A stretch of DNA of 34,729 nt from Micrococcaceae bacterium (lineage in GTDB: Bacteria; Actinomycetota; Actinomycetes; Actinomycetales; Micrococcaceae): positions 1-34,729 of the forward strand of contig JAKDMV010000022.1 of assembly GCA_030452125.1 (NCBI GenBank), given 5' to 3'. Shown piece by piece: positions 23,867 through 32,146 of the stretch. The notes beneath the pieces were generated by a model. That model saw nothing but the letters and a program-made list of their open reading frames with translations, had not been told where the DNA came from and did not search any database. Position 1 is the stretch's first letter, and the number at the start of each line of letters is the position of its first letter. Both the position numbers and the translations under genes were made by a program.

Positions 23867-24829
23867 CTAGTGCCGGGTGACCACGAGCCGGCGGGCCAGC
23901 TCCGGATGGCTGGGGTGCAGTTCCCCGGCGGCCGGCATGAGTACCGCCGAGGCGGACCAGGCGGCCGCGCGGCGGACCAGGGCCTCGGCGTCGAGCCCCT
24001 CGGCCACCCCGGAAGCCAGGGCGGCCACGCAGGCGTCGCCGGCCCCCGTGGGGTTGCCGTGAAGGGGTTCGGGTAGCCGGGCCGATATCGACCGTCCGGG
24101 GGTTGCGGCCTCGAAGAGGCTCAGCCCGTCTTCACCGGCGCTGACGACCACGCGCCGTGCCCCCAGTTCCAGCAGGAGCCCGGCGCCCCGGGCGATCTCC
24201 GATTCCCCGGTGGCCTCGAGGAGTTCGTGATGGTTGGGTTTGAGCACATCGGCCCCGGCCCTGGCCGCGGCCAGCAGTCCGGCCCCCGAGGTGTCGATGA
24301 GGCAGGGGACCCCTCCGGCGCGGGCGGCCCGGACCAGCCAGGGGTAGAAACCGGAGCCGTATCCGGCCTCCTGATCGGCTTCGGCCTCCCCGGGCCCGGC
24401 GGCCCCACCGGGGAGCGAGCCCGATCCCACGACGACGTCGGCCCCGGGGATCGAGTCCAGGACGGCACGCTGGACGGCGTCCCATTCGGCGGCCTCGAGG
24501 CCTCCGCCGTGTTCGTTGAAGATCGTGGTCATCCCGGTCCCGCGGTCGACCAAGGCGAAGCTGCGTCGGGTGCCGGGGGCCACGGGGACCAGCGTGTTCC
24601 CGATGCCGGAGGCGTCCAGTTCGGTGGCGAAGGTCTCCCCGGCCCCGCCACCTCGGGTGGCGATGGCGTGGACGGAACTGCCCTGGCGGTGCAGGATGCG
24701 GGCGACATTCAGCCCCTTGCCTCCGGCGCGGACGCCCGGGGCGGGGACCCGGTTGGTCCCACCCACGGCGAGATGATCGACATCGTAGGTTTCGTCCAGG
24801 GCCGGATTGGGGGTGATGGTCAGGATCAC
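23867..24829 (-). CDS. PfkB-family hexose-phosphate kinase (1-phosphofructokinase/tagatose-6-phosphate kinase type)
   Basis: This 320-residue kinase begins ILTITPNPALDETYDVDHL, the signature opening of the FruK/LacC branch. The sugar-binding GGKGLNVA is at 36-43, and the ATP/anion-hole motif NPTGAGD at 259-265 gives catalytic D265. An insertion rich in Gly, Glu and Ala sits after GSGSLPGG (136-142), unlike the shorter usual loop. It would phosphorylate tagatose 6-phosphate or fructose 6-/1-phosphate to the bisphosphate used by the adjacent aldolase. The GTG start has AAGGAG five bases upstream and overlaps the ROK stop as GTGA. Confidence 0.9.
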   Translation of the reverse strand: MILTITPNPALDETYDVDHLAVGGTNRVPAPGVRAGGKGLNVARILHRQGSSVHAIATRGGGAGETFATELDASGIGNTLVPVAPGTRRSFALVDRGTGMTTIFNEHGGGLEAAEWDAVQRAVLDSIPGADVVVGSGSLPGGAAGPGEAEADQEAGYGSGFYPWLVRAARAGGVPCLIDTSGAGLLAAARAGADVLKPNHHELLEATGESEIARGAGLLLELGARRVVVSAGEDGLSLFEAATPGRSISARLPEPLHGNPTGAGDACVAALASGVAEGLDAEALVRRAAAWSASAVLMPAAGELHPSHPELARRLVVTRH

Positions 24830-25767
24830 GGGGTCTCCTTGGTTGCGGCCGACCGGGCGGCCTCGGCCCGCAGATACGCCCCACGCAATCCGGCGTCCTG
24901 GCCCAGTTCGGCGGTGATGATCCGTGGTGTGCGGTGGAAGGACAGCCGGGCGTCCACGGCGGCGCGCAACGGAACCAGCAGGTCGTCCCCGGCCTGGGCG
25001 AGCCCGCCGCCGACGATGACGGCCTCGGGGCCCACGGAGGCACAGAGCTGGGCGATGGAGAAGGACAGGGCCTCGACGGCCGCGTCCCAGCAGTGCGCCG
25101 CGTCGGTGTCCCCGGTACGCCGGCGTTCGAGGACTTCGCGGGCACCATCGACTTCCGTTCCGGTGGCCCGCGTGTAGTTCCGGGCAATGGCGGCGGCGGA
25201 TCCCACGGTTTCGAGGCAGCCGTGGGCGCCGCAGGGGCAGTCCAGGCCCCCCGGGACGGCGGCGTGGCCGATCTCCCCGGCAAAACCTCCGGCTTCGAGC
25301 CGGCGGCCGTCGACGAAGAGCGCCCCGGCGATGCCGGTGCCGATGACCAGGACGGCCGTGTTGGCCGCCTGCCGACCCAACACCCGGCCGGCGCCCAGGG
25401 CTAGTTCGGCCTCCCCGGCGGTTCCGACGTCGTGGCCGAATCCGGTGGGGATCCCGAAGCGTTCGGTGCACAGCCGACGGAAGGGCACGTTGCGCCATCC
25501 CAGGTTCGAGGAGAAGACCCCGGTGCCGGCCTGCTCATCGACGGTTCCGCACACCACGACCCCGGCGGCCACCGGGGTCAGCGACGGGGATCCGGCCAGC
25601 AACCGGCCGCGCAGCACGTCGAGCTCGGCCAGGACCGCGGCGGCCTCCGGGTCCCCGGCCTGCGGGGTCGGGGACCTCAGGACCGTATGCAGGGTGCCGT
25701 CGGGGGTCGCCAGGGCGGCCTTGATGTCGGTGCCGCCGATGTCGAAGAGCAGGTAAGCCGGTTCCAT
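24826..25767 (-). CDS. ROK family sugar kinase
   Basis: This 313-residue kinase has the ATP-binding motif FDIGGTDIKAAL (8-19), the sugar-binding GHDVGTAGEAELALG with catalytic D113, and the ROK zinc site formed by H168 and C177, C179 and C184 (CPCGAHGCLE). ROK kinases include glucokinase, N-acetylglucosamine and N-acetylgalactosamine kinases. A DNA-binding domain is absent, so this is an enzyme rather than a ROK repressor. It lies between the SIS and PfkB genes and overlaps PfkB. In this setting it would make the sugar 6-phosphate after ABC import. The exact hexose or hexosamine is unknown. Confidence 0.9.
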   Translation of the reverse strand: MEPAYLLFDIGGTDIKAALATPDGTLHTVLRSPTPQAGDPEAAAVLAELDVLRGRLLAGSPSLTPVAAGVVVCGTVDEQAGTGVFSSNLGWRNVPFRRLCTERFGIPTGFGHDVGTAGEAELALGAGRVLGRQAANTAVLVIGTGIAGALFVDGRRLEAGGFAGEIGHAAVPGGLDCPCGAHGCLETVGSAAAIARNYTRATGTEVDGAREVLERRRTGDTDAAHCWDAAVEALSFSIAQLCASVGPEAVIVGGGLAQAGDDLLVPLRAAVDARLSFHRTPRIITAELGQDAGLRGAYLRAEAARSAATKETP

Positions 25768-25796
25768 GGGTGTGGTGCGCCAGACCGGGGCGGACC

Positions 25797-26705
25797 CTAG
25801 GCCTGCTCCTCGAGGATCACCGAACGCGAGAGGTTGCGCGGGGCGTCCGGGTCCAGGCCGCGGTGGCGGGCCCGGTCCAGGGTGACGCGGTGCAGGCGGG
25901 CCAGCTCGGCCAACGGGTGGCGCGAGGATTCGACATAGAGGGCCCCGGTGCGTTCCACGTCCGCGGCCAGTCCCTCGGGAGCCGGCCCGAAGGACCAGGT
26001 GACCCGGCCGGGGGCGGCGATGGCGATGGGTCCGTGGCGGTAGTCCATGGCCGGGTAGGCCTCGGTCCAGCCCTGGACTGCTTCACGCATCTTCAGGGCG
26101 GCCTCATGGGCGAGCCCGACGCTCCATCCCTGTCCGAGGAAGGTGAACTGCTCGGCCTCGAGCAGATCGGTGCCGGTTTCCTGGTCGACGGCGGTGCGGG
26201 CCTGTTCGATGGCCTCGCCCAGGTCCATGCCGACACTGCTCAACAGATAGGCCAGCGCGGTGGTGGCGAAGCGCGTCTGCACCACCGACTGCTCGTCGGC
26301 GTAGGGCAGTTCCACGACCCGGTCGACCATTTCCACGATCGGCGAGGAGGTGTCCCCGACCAGGGCGATCGTGGTGATGCCCGGTTCGAGTTCCTTGAGC
26401 AGCGTCAGGACCTCGGAGGTGGTGCCCGAACGGGTGATGGCCACGACCGCGTCGTAGCCGCGGCCGGCGATGCGGGCCTCGGAGGCGGCGAAGGCGTCGG
26501 TCACGCCGTGGCCGGCGGTCTCCCGGGCCGCGGCGTAGGACTCCGCCATGAACCAGGAGGTGCCGCAGCCGACGACGGCGACGCGGGCCCCGGAGGCGGG
26601 CAGCAGGTTCTCGGAACCGGCCTGGGTGACGGCGCGCTGCCAGACGTCGGGCTGGCTGCGCAGCTCCTCGTCCATGTGCTGGCCAAGTGATGCGTTCGTG
26701 GTCAT
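25797..26705 (-). CDS. Double-SIS-domain sugar-phosphate isomerase/deaminase (AgaS/GlmS-C-like)
   Basis: This 302-residue protein has two SIS domains. The first has VVGCGTSWFMAESY (44-57) and AITRSGTTSEVL (89-100). The second has FLGQGWSVGLAHEAALKMRE (189-208) and EAYPAMDYRHGPIAI (215-229), the GlmS-type sugar-binding segment. It lacks the glutaminase domain of GlmS, so it should act as a deaminase/isomerase, as AgaS does on galactosamine 6-phosphate; a fructosamine deglycase (FrlB-like) is the alternative. The ATG at 26705 has AGGAG seven bases upstream and heads the leftward operon. No deacetylase gene is in the cluster. Confidence 0.88.
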   Translation of the reverse strand: MTTNASLGQHMDEELRSQPDVWQRAVTQAGSENLLPASGARVAVVGCGTSWFMAESYAAARETAGHGVTDAFAASEARIAGRGYDAVVAITRSGTTSEVLTLLKELEPGITTIALVGDTSSPIVEMVDRVVELPYADEQSVVQTRFATTALAYLLSSVGMDLGEAIEQARTAVDQETGTDLLEAEQFTFLGQGWSVGLAHEAALKMREAVQGWTEAYPAMDYRHGPIAIAAPGRVTWSFGPAPEGLAADVERTGALYVESSRHPLAELARLHRVTLDRARHRGLDPDAPRNLSRSVILEEQA

Positions 26706-26758
26706 CGATACTCTCCTGGGGTGGTTCCGCCTGGCGGGATTCGGCATTGATCTCCCCC

Positions 26759-26798
26759 TATGATCGCTTATGAGCGTTCGCTATGTCTAGTAATCATA
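26759..26798. promoter_or_regulatory. Tandem repeats upstream of the sugar operon
   Basis: TATGATCGCT and TATGAGCGTT are exact tandem 10-base units (26759-26778) with eight identical positions. An inverted related copy, TATGATTACT, lies on the minus strand at 26798-26789. Ten-base spacing puts the repeats on one DNA face, as expected for a DeoR-family operator. No clear -35/-10 pair is visible. Confidence 0.45.
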
Positions 26799-26831
26799 GT
26801 TGCTCACATTCTGGACGGCCGGTCAGCACGT

Positions 26832-27497
26832 TTACAGCACCCGCAAACCCGCCTCGGCGGCGAGGAGCGGGGCCAGGTCCTGCAGCTGCAGTTCGCCGAC
26901 GGTCGCACCCCGCAAACCGCCGACCCCGGACAGTCCCGCCAGCGCGGCCCCGCGCAGGTCCACATCCTTGAGCTTCGCCCCATGCAGGGACAACATGCCG
27001 ATCCGGCAATCCTGGAACGCCACCCTCTCGGCCTGGACCGCCCCGAGATCGAGCTCGTCGATGATCATCGAGCGGAAGAGCACGTCCTTGAGCTTCGCCC
27101 CGCGCAGGTTCACCAGATCGAGTTTGCCGCCGTCGAAGAGCACCGAACGCAGGCCGGCCCCATGCAGTTCGGCGGAACCGATGCGGGTGCGGGCCAGGCT
27201 GGTGTTCCACCAGCCGCTGTCCGGGGCCCGCAACGAGGCGGCCCCCAGATCGGTGAACTCGCAGTTCCCGAAACTCGCCCGGTTCAGTTCGGCCCCCATG
27301 AGCGAGACCCGCCGGAAGGTGCACTCGGTGAAGACGGTGTCTTCGAGGTCCTGCCCGTCGGCGTCGTCGGAGTCGAACAGCAGGCCGTCGCTGCGTCCGT
27401 CCAGGTCCAAGCCCGTCAGGTCCCCCGGCGGACGGTTCCCCGGGGCGTTGAAGGAGGGAATCCTGGGCGGTCGGGGTTCAGCGGGCATCCGGTTCAT
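26832..27497 (-). CDS. Pentapeptide-repeat protein
   Basis: This is a 221-residue soluble protein. After a proline-rich N terminus (about 1-30), the rest consists of irregular pentapeptide repeats of the A(D/N)LXX type, for example MGAELNRASFGNCEFTDLGA, NLRGAKLKDVLF and SLHGAKLKDVDLRGAALAGL. These build a right-handed quadrilateral beta-helix. Some relatives (MfpA, Qnr) mimic DNA and protect gyrase, while others are uncharacterised. The RGAKLKDV unit occurs twice almost unchanged. The start is uncertain, since no ribosome site is seen before the ATG at 27497 or the one at 27488. It follows a heterodimeric ABC exporter by 23 bases and may be its partner. Confidence 0.85.
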   Translation of the reverse strand: MNRMPAEPRPPRIPSFNAPGNRPPGDLTGLDLDGRSDGLLFDSDDADGQDLEDTVFTECTFRRVSLMGAELNRASFGNCEFTDLGAASLRAPDSGWWNTSLARTRIGSAELHGAGLRSVLFDGGKLDLVNLRGAKLKDVLFRSMIIDELDLGAVQAERVAFQDCRIGMLSLHGAKLKDVDLRGAALAGLSGVGGLRGATVGELQLQDLAPLLAAEAGLRVL

Positions 27498-27520
27498 GGG
27501 CCGAGACTACCGGGGCCCGC

Positions 27521-29542
27521 TCAGAGGTCCGAAACCGGCACGGCTCCGGCCCCGTCCCCGGCGTCGGGGTCGATATCTGGGTCCTCGGCAGGTCCGGCGA
27601 ACTGGGACATGTACAGCCGGTAGTAGGCCCCGCGGGCCGCCAACAGCACCTCGTGGCTGCCTTGTTCGACGATCCTGCCCGCTTCCATCACCAGGATGGT
27701 GTCGGCGTCGCGGATGGTCGACAGCCGGTGGGCGATCACGAAGCTGGTCCGGTCGGTGCGCAGCGCGGCCATGGCATGTTGGACCAGCACTTCGGTGCGG
27801 GTATCCACCGAGGACGTCGCCTCGTCCAGGATGAGCAGCGACGGGTTGGCCAGGAAGGCCCGGGCGATGGTGATCAGCTGCTTCTCACCGGCGGAGACGT
27901 TGGTGCCCTCGTCGTCGATGATGGTGTCGTAGCCCTCGGGCAGCGCCTTCACGAAGCGGTCGACGTAGGTGGCGGTGGCGGCCTCGTGGACTTCCTCGTC
28001 GGTGGCATCGAGCCGACCGTACCTGATGTTCTCGATGATCGTCCCGTTGAACAACCAGGCGTCCTGGAGCACCATGCCGACCTTGGAGCGCAGTTCGGCC
28101 CGGGACAGTGCCGTGATGTCGATCCCGTCCAGGGTGATGGCCCCGCCGTCGAGCTCGTAGAAACGCATCACCAGGTTCACCAGCGTGGTCTTCCCGGCCC
28201 CCGTGGGGCCGACGATCGCCACCGTATGGCCCGGATGCGCCTCGAAGGACAGGTCCTCGATCAGCGGCCTGGCCGGATCGTAGGAGAAGGTGACGTCGGT
28301 GAACTGGACGTGGCCTTCGGTGCGGGCCGCCAGCCGGGCGGTGGGGGTTTCCGCCTCCTGCTCCTGGGCGTCCAGCAGCTCGAAGGTCCGTTCGGCGGAG
28401 GCGACCCCCGACTGGACCTGGTTGGCCATTCCGGCGATCTGTCCCAGCGGCTGGGTGAATTCGCGGGAGTACTGGATGAATGCGGTGGCATCGCCCAGGC
28501 TCATCTGCCCCGAGGCCACCCGCAGGCCGCCGACGACGGCGATGCCCACGTAGGCCAGGTAGGAGATGAACTGCATGACCGGGAAGATGGTGCCCGAGAC
28601 GAATTGGGCGCCGAAGGAGGCCTTGAACAATTCCTCGTTGCGCTCGTCGAAGCGGGCCACCGATTCCTCCTCGCGGCCGAAGACCTTCATGAGGTCGTGG
28701 CCGGAGAAGGACTCCTCGATCTGCCCGTTCAGCGTCCCGGTGGACTTCCACTGCTCGGCGAACAGGCCCTGGGCCCTGGTCCCGATCAGCGCCGCGGCCA
28801 CCGCCGAAAGCGGCAGGGCGACCAAGGCGATCAGTGCCAGCTGCCAGGAGACGATGAACATCATGATCACGATGCCCACCACGGTCAGGATCGATTCGAG
28901 CAGCTGCGAGAAGGCCTGCTGCAGGGCGGTCTGGATGTTGTCCACGTCGTTGGTGACCCGCGAGAGCAGGTCCCCGCGCTGACGGGTGTCGAAGTAGTTC
29001 AGCGGCAGTTTGTTGAGCTTGTCCTCCACGTCCTTGCGCAGCCGGTAGACCACGCGCATGACCAGTTTATTCAGCAGGTAGCCCTGGGCCCACATGAAGA
29101 CGTTCGCCACGAAGTACATCATCAACACGAAGGAGATGATGACGCCGAGCTGGTGGAAGTCGATGCCTGTCCCGGGAACCAGGTCCATCCGCTCGAGCAT
29201 GTCGGCCAGATTGGTCTTGCCTTGGGCCCGCAGCCCGGAAACGGCCTCCGCCTTCGAGGTGCCCGGAGCCATTTGTGAACCGATGACGCCCGAGAAGATG
29301 ACGTCCATGGCCCTGCCCAGGATCTTGGGGGCGATGACGGTCAGCACCACGCCGACGGCGACAAATAAGAGTACGACGGCGATGCCGGCCTTTTCGGGGG
29401 CCATGAGCCCCATGAGGCGTTTGGTCGCGGGCCAGAACGCCTTGGCCTTGCGCACCGGCCGCTGGTCCCCGAATCCGTCATCGGCGGATACGGCGAAATC
29501 CTCGAGATCCTCGACCTGTGCGGCCGGTTTCTTCTCGGCCAT
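27521..29542 (-). CDS. ABC exporter subunit B (canonical ATP site)
   Basis: This 673-residue half-transporter has an N-terminal cytoplasmic extension (about 1-45), six helices (to about 370) and a nucleotide-binding domain. Walker A is GPTGAGKTT (about 446). The signature is degenerate (NVSAGEKQL, about 550). Walker B is canonical, LLILDEATSSVD with the catalytic glutamate, and the H-loop is VIAHRLSTI with its histidine. A long insertion between helices 1 and 2 contains charged residues (GTSKAEAVSGLRAQGKTNL). The ATG directly follows the partner's TAG, with GGAGG inside the partner's coding end. It pairs with the upstream gene as a heterodimer of the TM287/288 and BmrCD type. The substrate is unknown, probably a lipophilic drug or peptide. 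Confidence 0.92.
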   Translation of the reverse strand: MAEKKPAAQVEDLEDFAVSADDGFGDQRPVRKAKAFWPATKRLMGLMAPEKAGIAVVLLFVAVGVVLTVIAPKILGRAMDVIFSGVIGSQMAPGTSKAEAVSGLRAQGKTNLADMLERMDLVPGTGIDFHQLGVIISFVLMMYFVANVFMWAQGYLLNKLVMRVVYRLRKDVEDKLNKLPLNYFDTRQRGDLLSRVTNDVDNIQTALQQAFSQLLESILTVVGIVIMMFIVSWQLALIALVALPLSAVAAALIGTRAQGLFAEQWKSTGTLNGQIEESFSGHDLMKVFGREEESVARFDERNEELFKASFGAQFVSGTIFPVMQFISYLAYVGIAVVGGLRVASGQMSLGDATAFIQYSREFTQPLGQIAGMANQVQSGVASAERTFELLDAQEQEAETPTARLAARTEGHVQFTDVTFSYDPARPLIEDLSFEAHPGHTVAIVGPTGAGKTTLVNLVMRFYELDGGAITLDGIDITALSRAELRSKVGMVLQDAWLFNGTIIENIRYGRLDATDEEVHEAATATYVDRFVKALPEGYDTIIDDEGTNVSAGEKQLITIARAFLANPSLLILDEATSSVDTRTEVLVQHAMAALRTDRTSFVIAHRLSTIRDADTILVMEAGRIVEQGSHEVLLAARGAYYRLYMSQFAGPAEDPDIDPDAGDGAGAVPVSDL

Positions 29543-31276
29543 CTAGGACACCTCCTCCGCACTGATCTGGGATTCGACGATCTCCAGGTAGGTCGCCGAG
29601 CTTTCCAACAGTTCCTCATGGGTGCCGCGCCCGACGATTTCGCCGTCGTCCAGCACCAGGATCTGGTCGGCGTCGATGATCGTGGACACGCGTTGGGCGA
29701 CGACGATCACCGTGGCCTCACCGGTGGTCTCCTTCAACGCCGCCCGCAGCCGGGAGTCGGTGGTGACGTCCAGTGCCGAGAACGAATCGTCGAAGAGGTA
29801 GACCTTGGGCCTGGCGGCCAGGGCGCGGGCGATGCACAGGCGCTGGCGTTGTCCGCCGGAGACGTTCGTCCCGCCCTGGGCGATTCCCGACTCCAGTCCA
29901 CCCTCCTTCCCGGAGACGAAATCCCGGGCCTGGGCGATCCGCAGGGCCTCCCAGAGTTCGGGATCCGTCGCCTCCCGGTTGCCGTAGCGCAGGTTGGAGG
30001 CGACGGTTCCGGAAAAGAGGTAGGGCCGTTGCGGGACGGCGGCCACCCGTTCGGAGAGTTGTTCGCGGGTCAACGCCGACACGGGGGTCCCGTCGATGAG
30101 CACCTGCCCGGCATCGGCGTCGTACAGGCGCGGGATGAGGTTCAGGAGCGTGGATTTACCGGACCCGGTGGATCCGATGATCGCGGTCATCCGACCGGGT
30201 TCGGCGGTGAACTGGAGATCCTTGAGCACCGGTTCCTCGGCGCCGGGATAGCCGAAGGAGACCCGGCGGAATTCCACGGTGCCATGCGCCGGGGCGTCCA
30301 CCGTGGTGACCTCGGGGTCGCGGAGCGAGGGTTCGGCCTGCAGGACCTCGTCGATCCGTTCCGCGCAGACGGCGGCGCGCGGGATCATCATGGCCATGAA
30401 CGTACCCATCATCACGGCCATGAGGATCTGCAGCAGGTACTGCAGGAAGGCGGTCAACGAGCCGACCTCCATGTTCCCGTCGGCCACGCGGTGTCCACCG
30501 AACCACAGCACCGCGGCGGTGGCCAGGTGCAGGATCATCCCGATCAACGGGAACATCAGCACGAACAGTTGTCCGACCCGGACCCCCACCTCGGTCAGGC
30601 GTTCGTTGGCGGCCCGGAAACGCTCGGTCTCGTAGGGTTCCCGCACGAAGGCCCGCACCACGCGGATGCCGATGATCTGCTCGCGCAGCACCCCGTTGAT
30701 GGAGTCGATGCGTTCCTGCATCAGGCGGAACAGCGGCATCAGCAACCGGATGAGGAAGCCGACGATCACCACCAGCAGCGGGACCGACACCCATACCAGC
30801 CAGGACAGCCCGGCATCCTCACGCAGGGCCATGATGATCCCGCCCACGCACATGATCGGGGCGGAAACCATGAAGTTCAGGCCCATCAGCACCAGCATCT
30901 GGACCTGCTGGACGTCGTTGGTGCCGCGGGTGATCAGGGTCGGGGCGCCGAATTCGTTGACCTCCCGGGCCGAGAACCCGGCGACCGAGTGGAAGACGCC
31001 ACGGCGGATGTCCCGGCCCACGGCCATCGAGGTCTTCGCCCCGAAGTAGACGGCGGCGATCGCGGTGAGGACCTGGATGAAGGCCACCATCAGCATCATC
31101 GCGCCGGTGCGCCAGATGAAATCGGTATCGCCCTGCGTCACTCCCTCGTCGATGATCCGCGCGTTCAGGCTCGGCAGGAACAACGTGGCCATGGTCGTTC
31201 CGAGCTGGAAGACCAGCACCGCGATGATCCACGGTCGATAGGGTTTCGCGTGCTTGAGGATCAGGCGCAGGAGCAT
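29543..31276 (-). CDS. ABC exporter subunit A (degenerate ATP site)
   Basis: This 577-residue half-transporter has six helices (about 15-315) and a nucleotide-binding domain. Walker A is GSTGSGKST (about 368) and the signature is canonical (NVSGGQRQR, about 472). Walker B ends in DD instead of DE (VYLFDDSFSALD, about 494) and the H-loop histidine is glutamine (VVAQRVSTI, about 526). Both changes are known hallmarks of the non-hydrolysing site in heterodimeric exporters. The degenerate signature of the partner completes the same site, which supports heterodimer assembly. The ATG at 31276 is chosen by family length; its ribosome site is weak. The gene directly precedes subunit B on the same strand. 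Confidence 0.9.
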   Translation of the reverse strand: MLLRLILKHAKPYRPWIIAVLVFQLGTTMATLFLPSLNARIIDEGVTQGDTDFIWRTGAMMLMVAFIQVLTAIAAVYFGAKTSMAVGRDIRRGVFHSVAGFSAREVNEFGAPTLITRGTNDVQQVQMLVLMGLNFMVSAPIMCVGGIIMALREDAGLSWLVWVSVPLLVVIVGFLIRLLMPLFRLMQERIDSINGVLREQIIGIRVVRAFVREPYETERFRAANERLTEVGVRVGQLFVLMFPLIGMILHLATAAVLWFGGHRVADGNMEVGSLTAFLQYLLQILMAVMMGTFMAMMIPRAAVCAERIDEVLQAEPSLRDPEVTTVDAPAHGTVEFRRVSFGYPGAEEPVLKDLQFTAEPGRMTAIIGSTGSGKSTLLNLIPRLYDADAGQVLIDGTPVSALTREQLSERVAAVPQRPYLFSGTVASNLRYGNREATDPELWEALRIAQARDFVSGKEGGLESGIAQGGTNVSGGQRQRLCIARALAARPKVYLFDDSFSALDVTTDSRLRAALKETTGEATVIVVAQRVSTIIDADQILVLDDGEIVGRGTHEELLESSATYLEIVESQISAEEVS

Positions 31277-31449
31277 GCAGGGGTGACTTTCTGGACTAAC
31301 CACACCGGGGGCTGGGTCGCGTCGGCGGGTGATGGCCCGGGCGGCTGTGGCCGTTCGGGGCACTGGCAACTGTACTCGGCGCGTCGGGCCTTTCAATCCC
31401 TCCGCCGAAGGATTTGCCCCCGGGCCCTATCGCGACACCCAAACACCCT

Positions 31450-31455
31450 TATAAT
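31450..31455 (+). promoter_or_regulatory. -10 element of the bcp promoter
   Basis: A perfect TATAAT lies 42 bases before the bcp ATG, in a locally AT-rich patch. No good -35 is seen at 17-18 bases upstream, so an activator or alternative contact may help. This is the only promoter seen between the divergent ABC exporter and bcp genes. Confidence 0.5.
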
Positions 31456-31496
31456 GGTAATGGAATACCACCATGCGAAAATCTAAGGAGAATCAC

Positions 31497-31973
31497 ATGT
31501 CAGAGGCCCCCACCCAGCTTCAGGCCGGCGATCGCGCACCGGACTTCACCCTCACCGACGCCGACGGCGCCACCATCAGCCTGTCCAACTACACCGGCCG
31601 TTCGGTCGTGGTCTACTTCTACCCCAAGGCCGCAACCCCGGGCTGCACCACCGAGGCCTGCGATTTCCGGGACAACCTGAGCTCGCTGGCCGGCGCCGGC
31701 TACGACGTCCTGGGCATCTCCTCCGACGGGGAGGACGACCTGCAGGCCTTCGCCGATGACCAGTCACTGACGTTCCCGCTGCTGTCGGACCCGGACCACC
31801 GGACCGCCAAGGCCTACGGCGCCTACGGGGACAAGGACCTCGGCGGAAAGACCGTCACCGGGACCCTGCGCTCCACGATCGTCGTCAACCCCGACGGGAC
31901 CGTGAAGTCCGCCGAGTACAACGTCGCCGCGGAGGGCCACGTCTCCCGCCTGCGCGAGCAGCTCGGGGTCTAG
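31497..31973 (+). CDS. bcp: Thioredoxin-dependent peroxiredoxin, BCP/PrxQ type
   Basis: This 158-residue cytoplasmic peroxidase reduces hydrogen and organic peroxides. The active-site segment is YPKAATPGCTTEACDF (42-57): C50 is the peroxidatic cysteine in the T-x-x-C motif (T47), and C55, five residues on, is the resolving cysteine of the atypical 2-Cys PrxQ form. FPLLSDPDHRTAKAYGAYG and STIVVNPDGTV are further family landmarks. The ATG at 31497 has AAGGAG six bases upstream; an in-frame ATG 24 bases earlier does not. A consensus -10 lies upstream and a UUCG-capped hairpin downstream, so it is monocistronic. Confidence 0.95.
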   Translation: MSEAPTQLQAGDRAPDFTLTDADGATISLSNYTGRSVVVYFYPKAATPGCTTEACDFRDNLSSLAGAGYDVLGISSDGEDDLQAFADDQSLTFPLLSDPDHRTAKAYGAYGDKDLGGKTVTGTLRSTIVVNPDGTVKSAEYNVAAEGHVSRLREQLGV

Positions 31974-32013
31974 GACCCGCGACCGCGGCGCCGCACGACG
32001 GCGCAGGCACCGC

Positions 32014-32063
32014 CCACGCAGAATGCCCATGGGGACTTCGGTCCCCATGGGCATTGTGCGTGG
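32014..32063 (+). terminator. UUCG-capped hairpin terminator after bcp
   Basis: AATGCCCATGGGGAC (32022-32036) and its exact complement (32041-32055) form a perfect 15-base stem closed by TTCG. After one G-G mismatch seven more bases pair (CCACGCA/TGCGTGG). No U-tract follows. Such strong U-less hairpins are common terminators in actinobacteria. Confidence 0.8.
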
Positions 32064-32146
32064 TGGCGCCGACCGGACCGTTCGACGTCCGGGTCTCTAG
32101 CCTCGGCATTTCATGAGGTCGTCGCCCCGGAGGCGTGTTTAAGCCC

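Noticed and set aside
29618-31486. 622-residue open frame on the plus strand opposite the ABC exporter
   Set aside because: It has low-complexity Gly/Asp/His/Gln composition typical of antisense to high-GC genes; the minus-strand ABC motifs are decisive.
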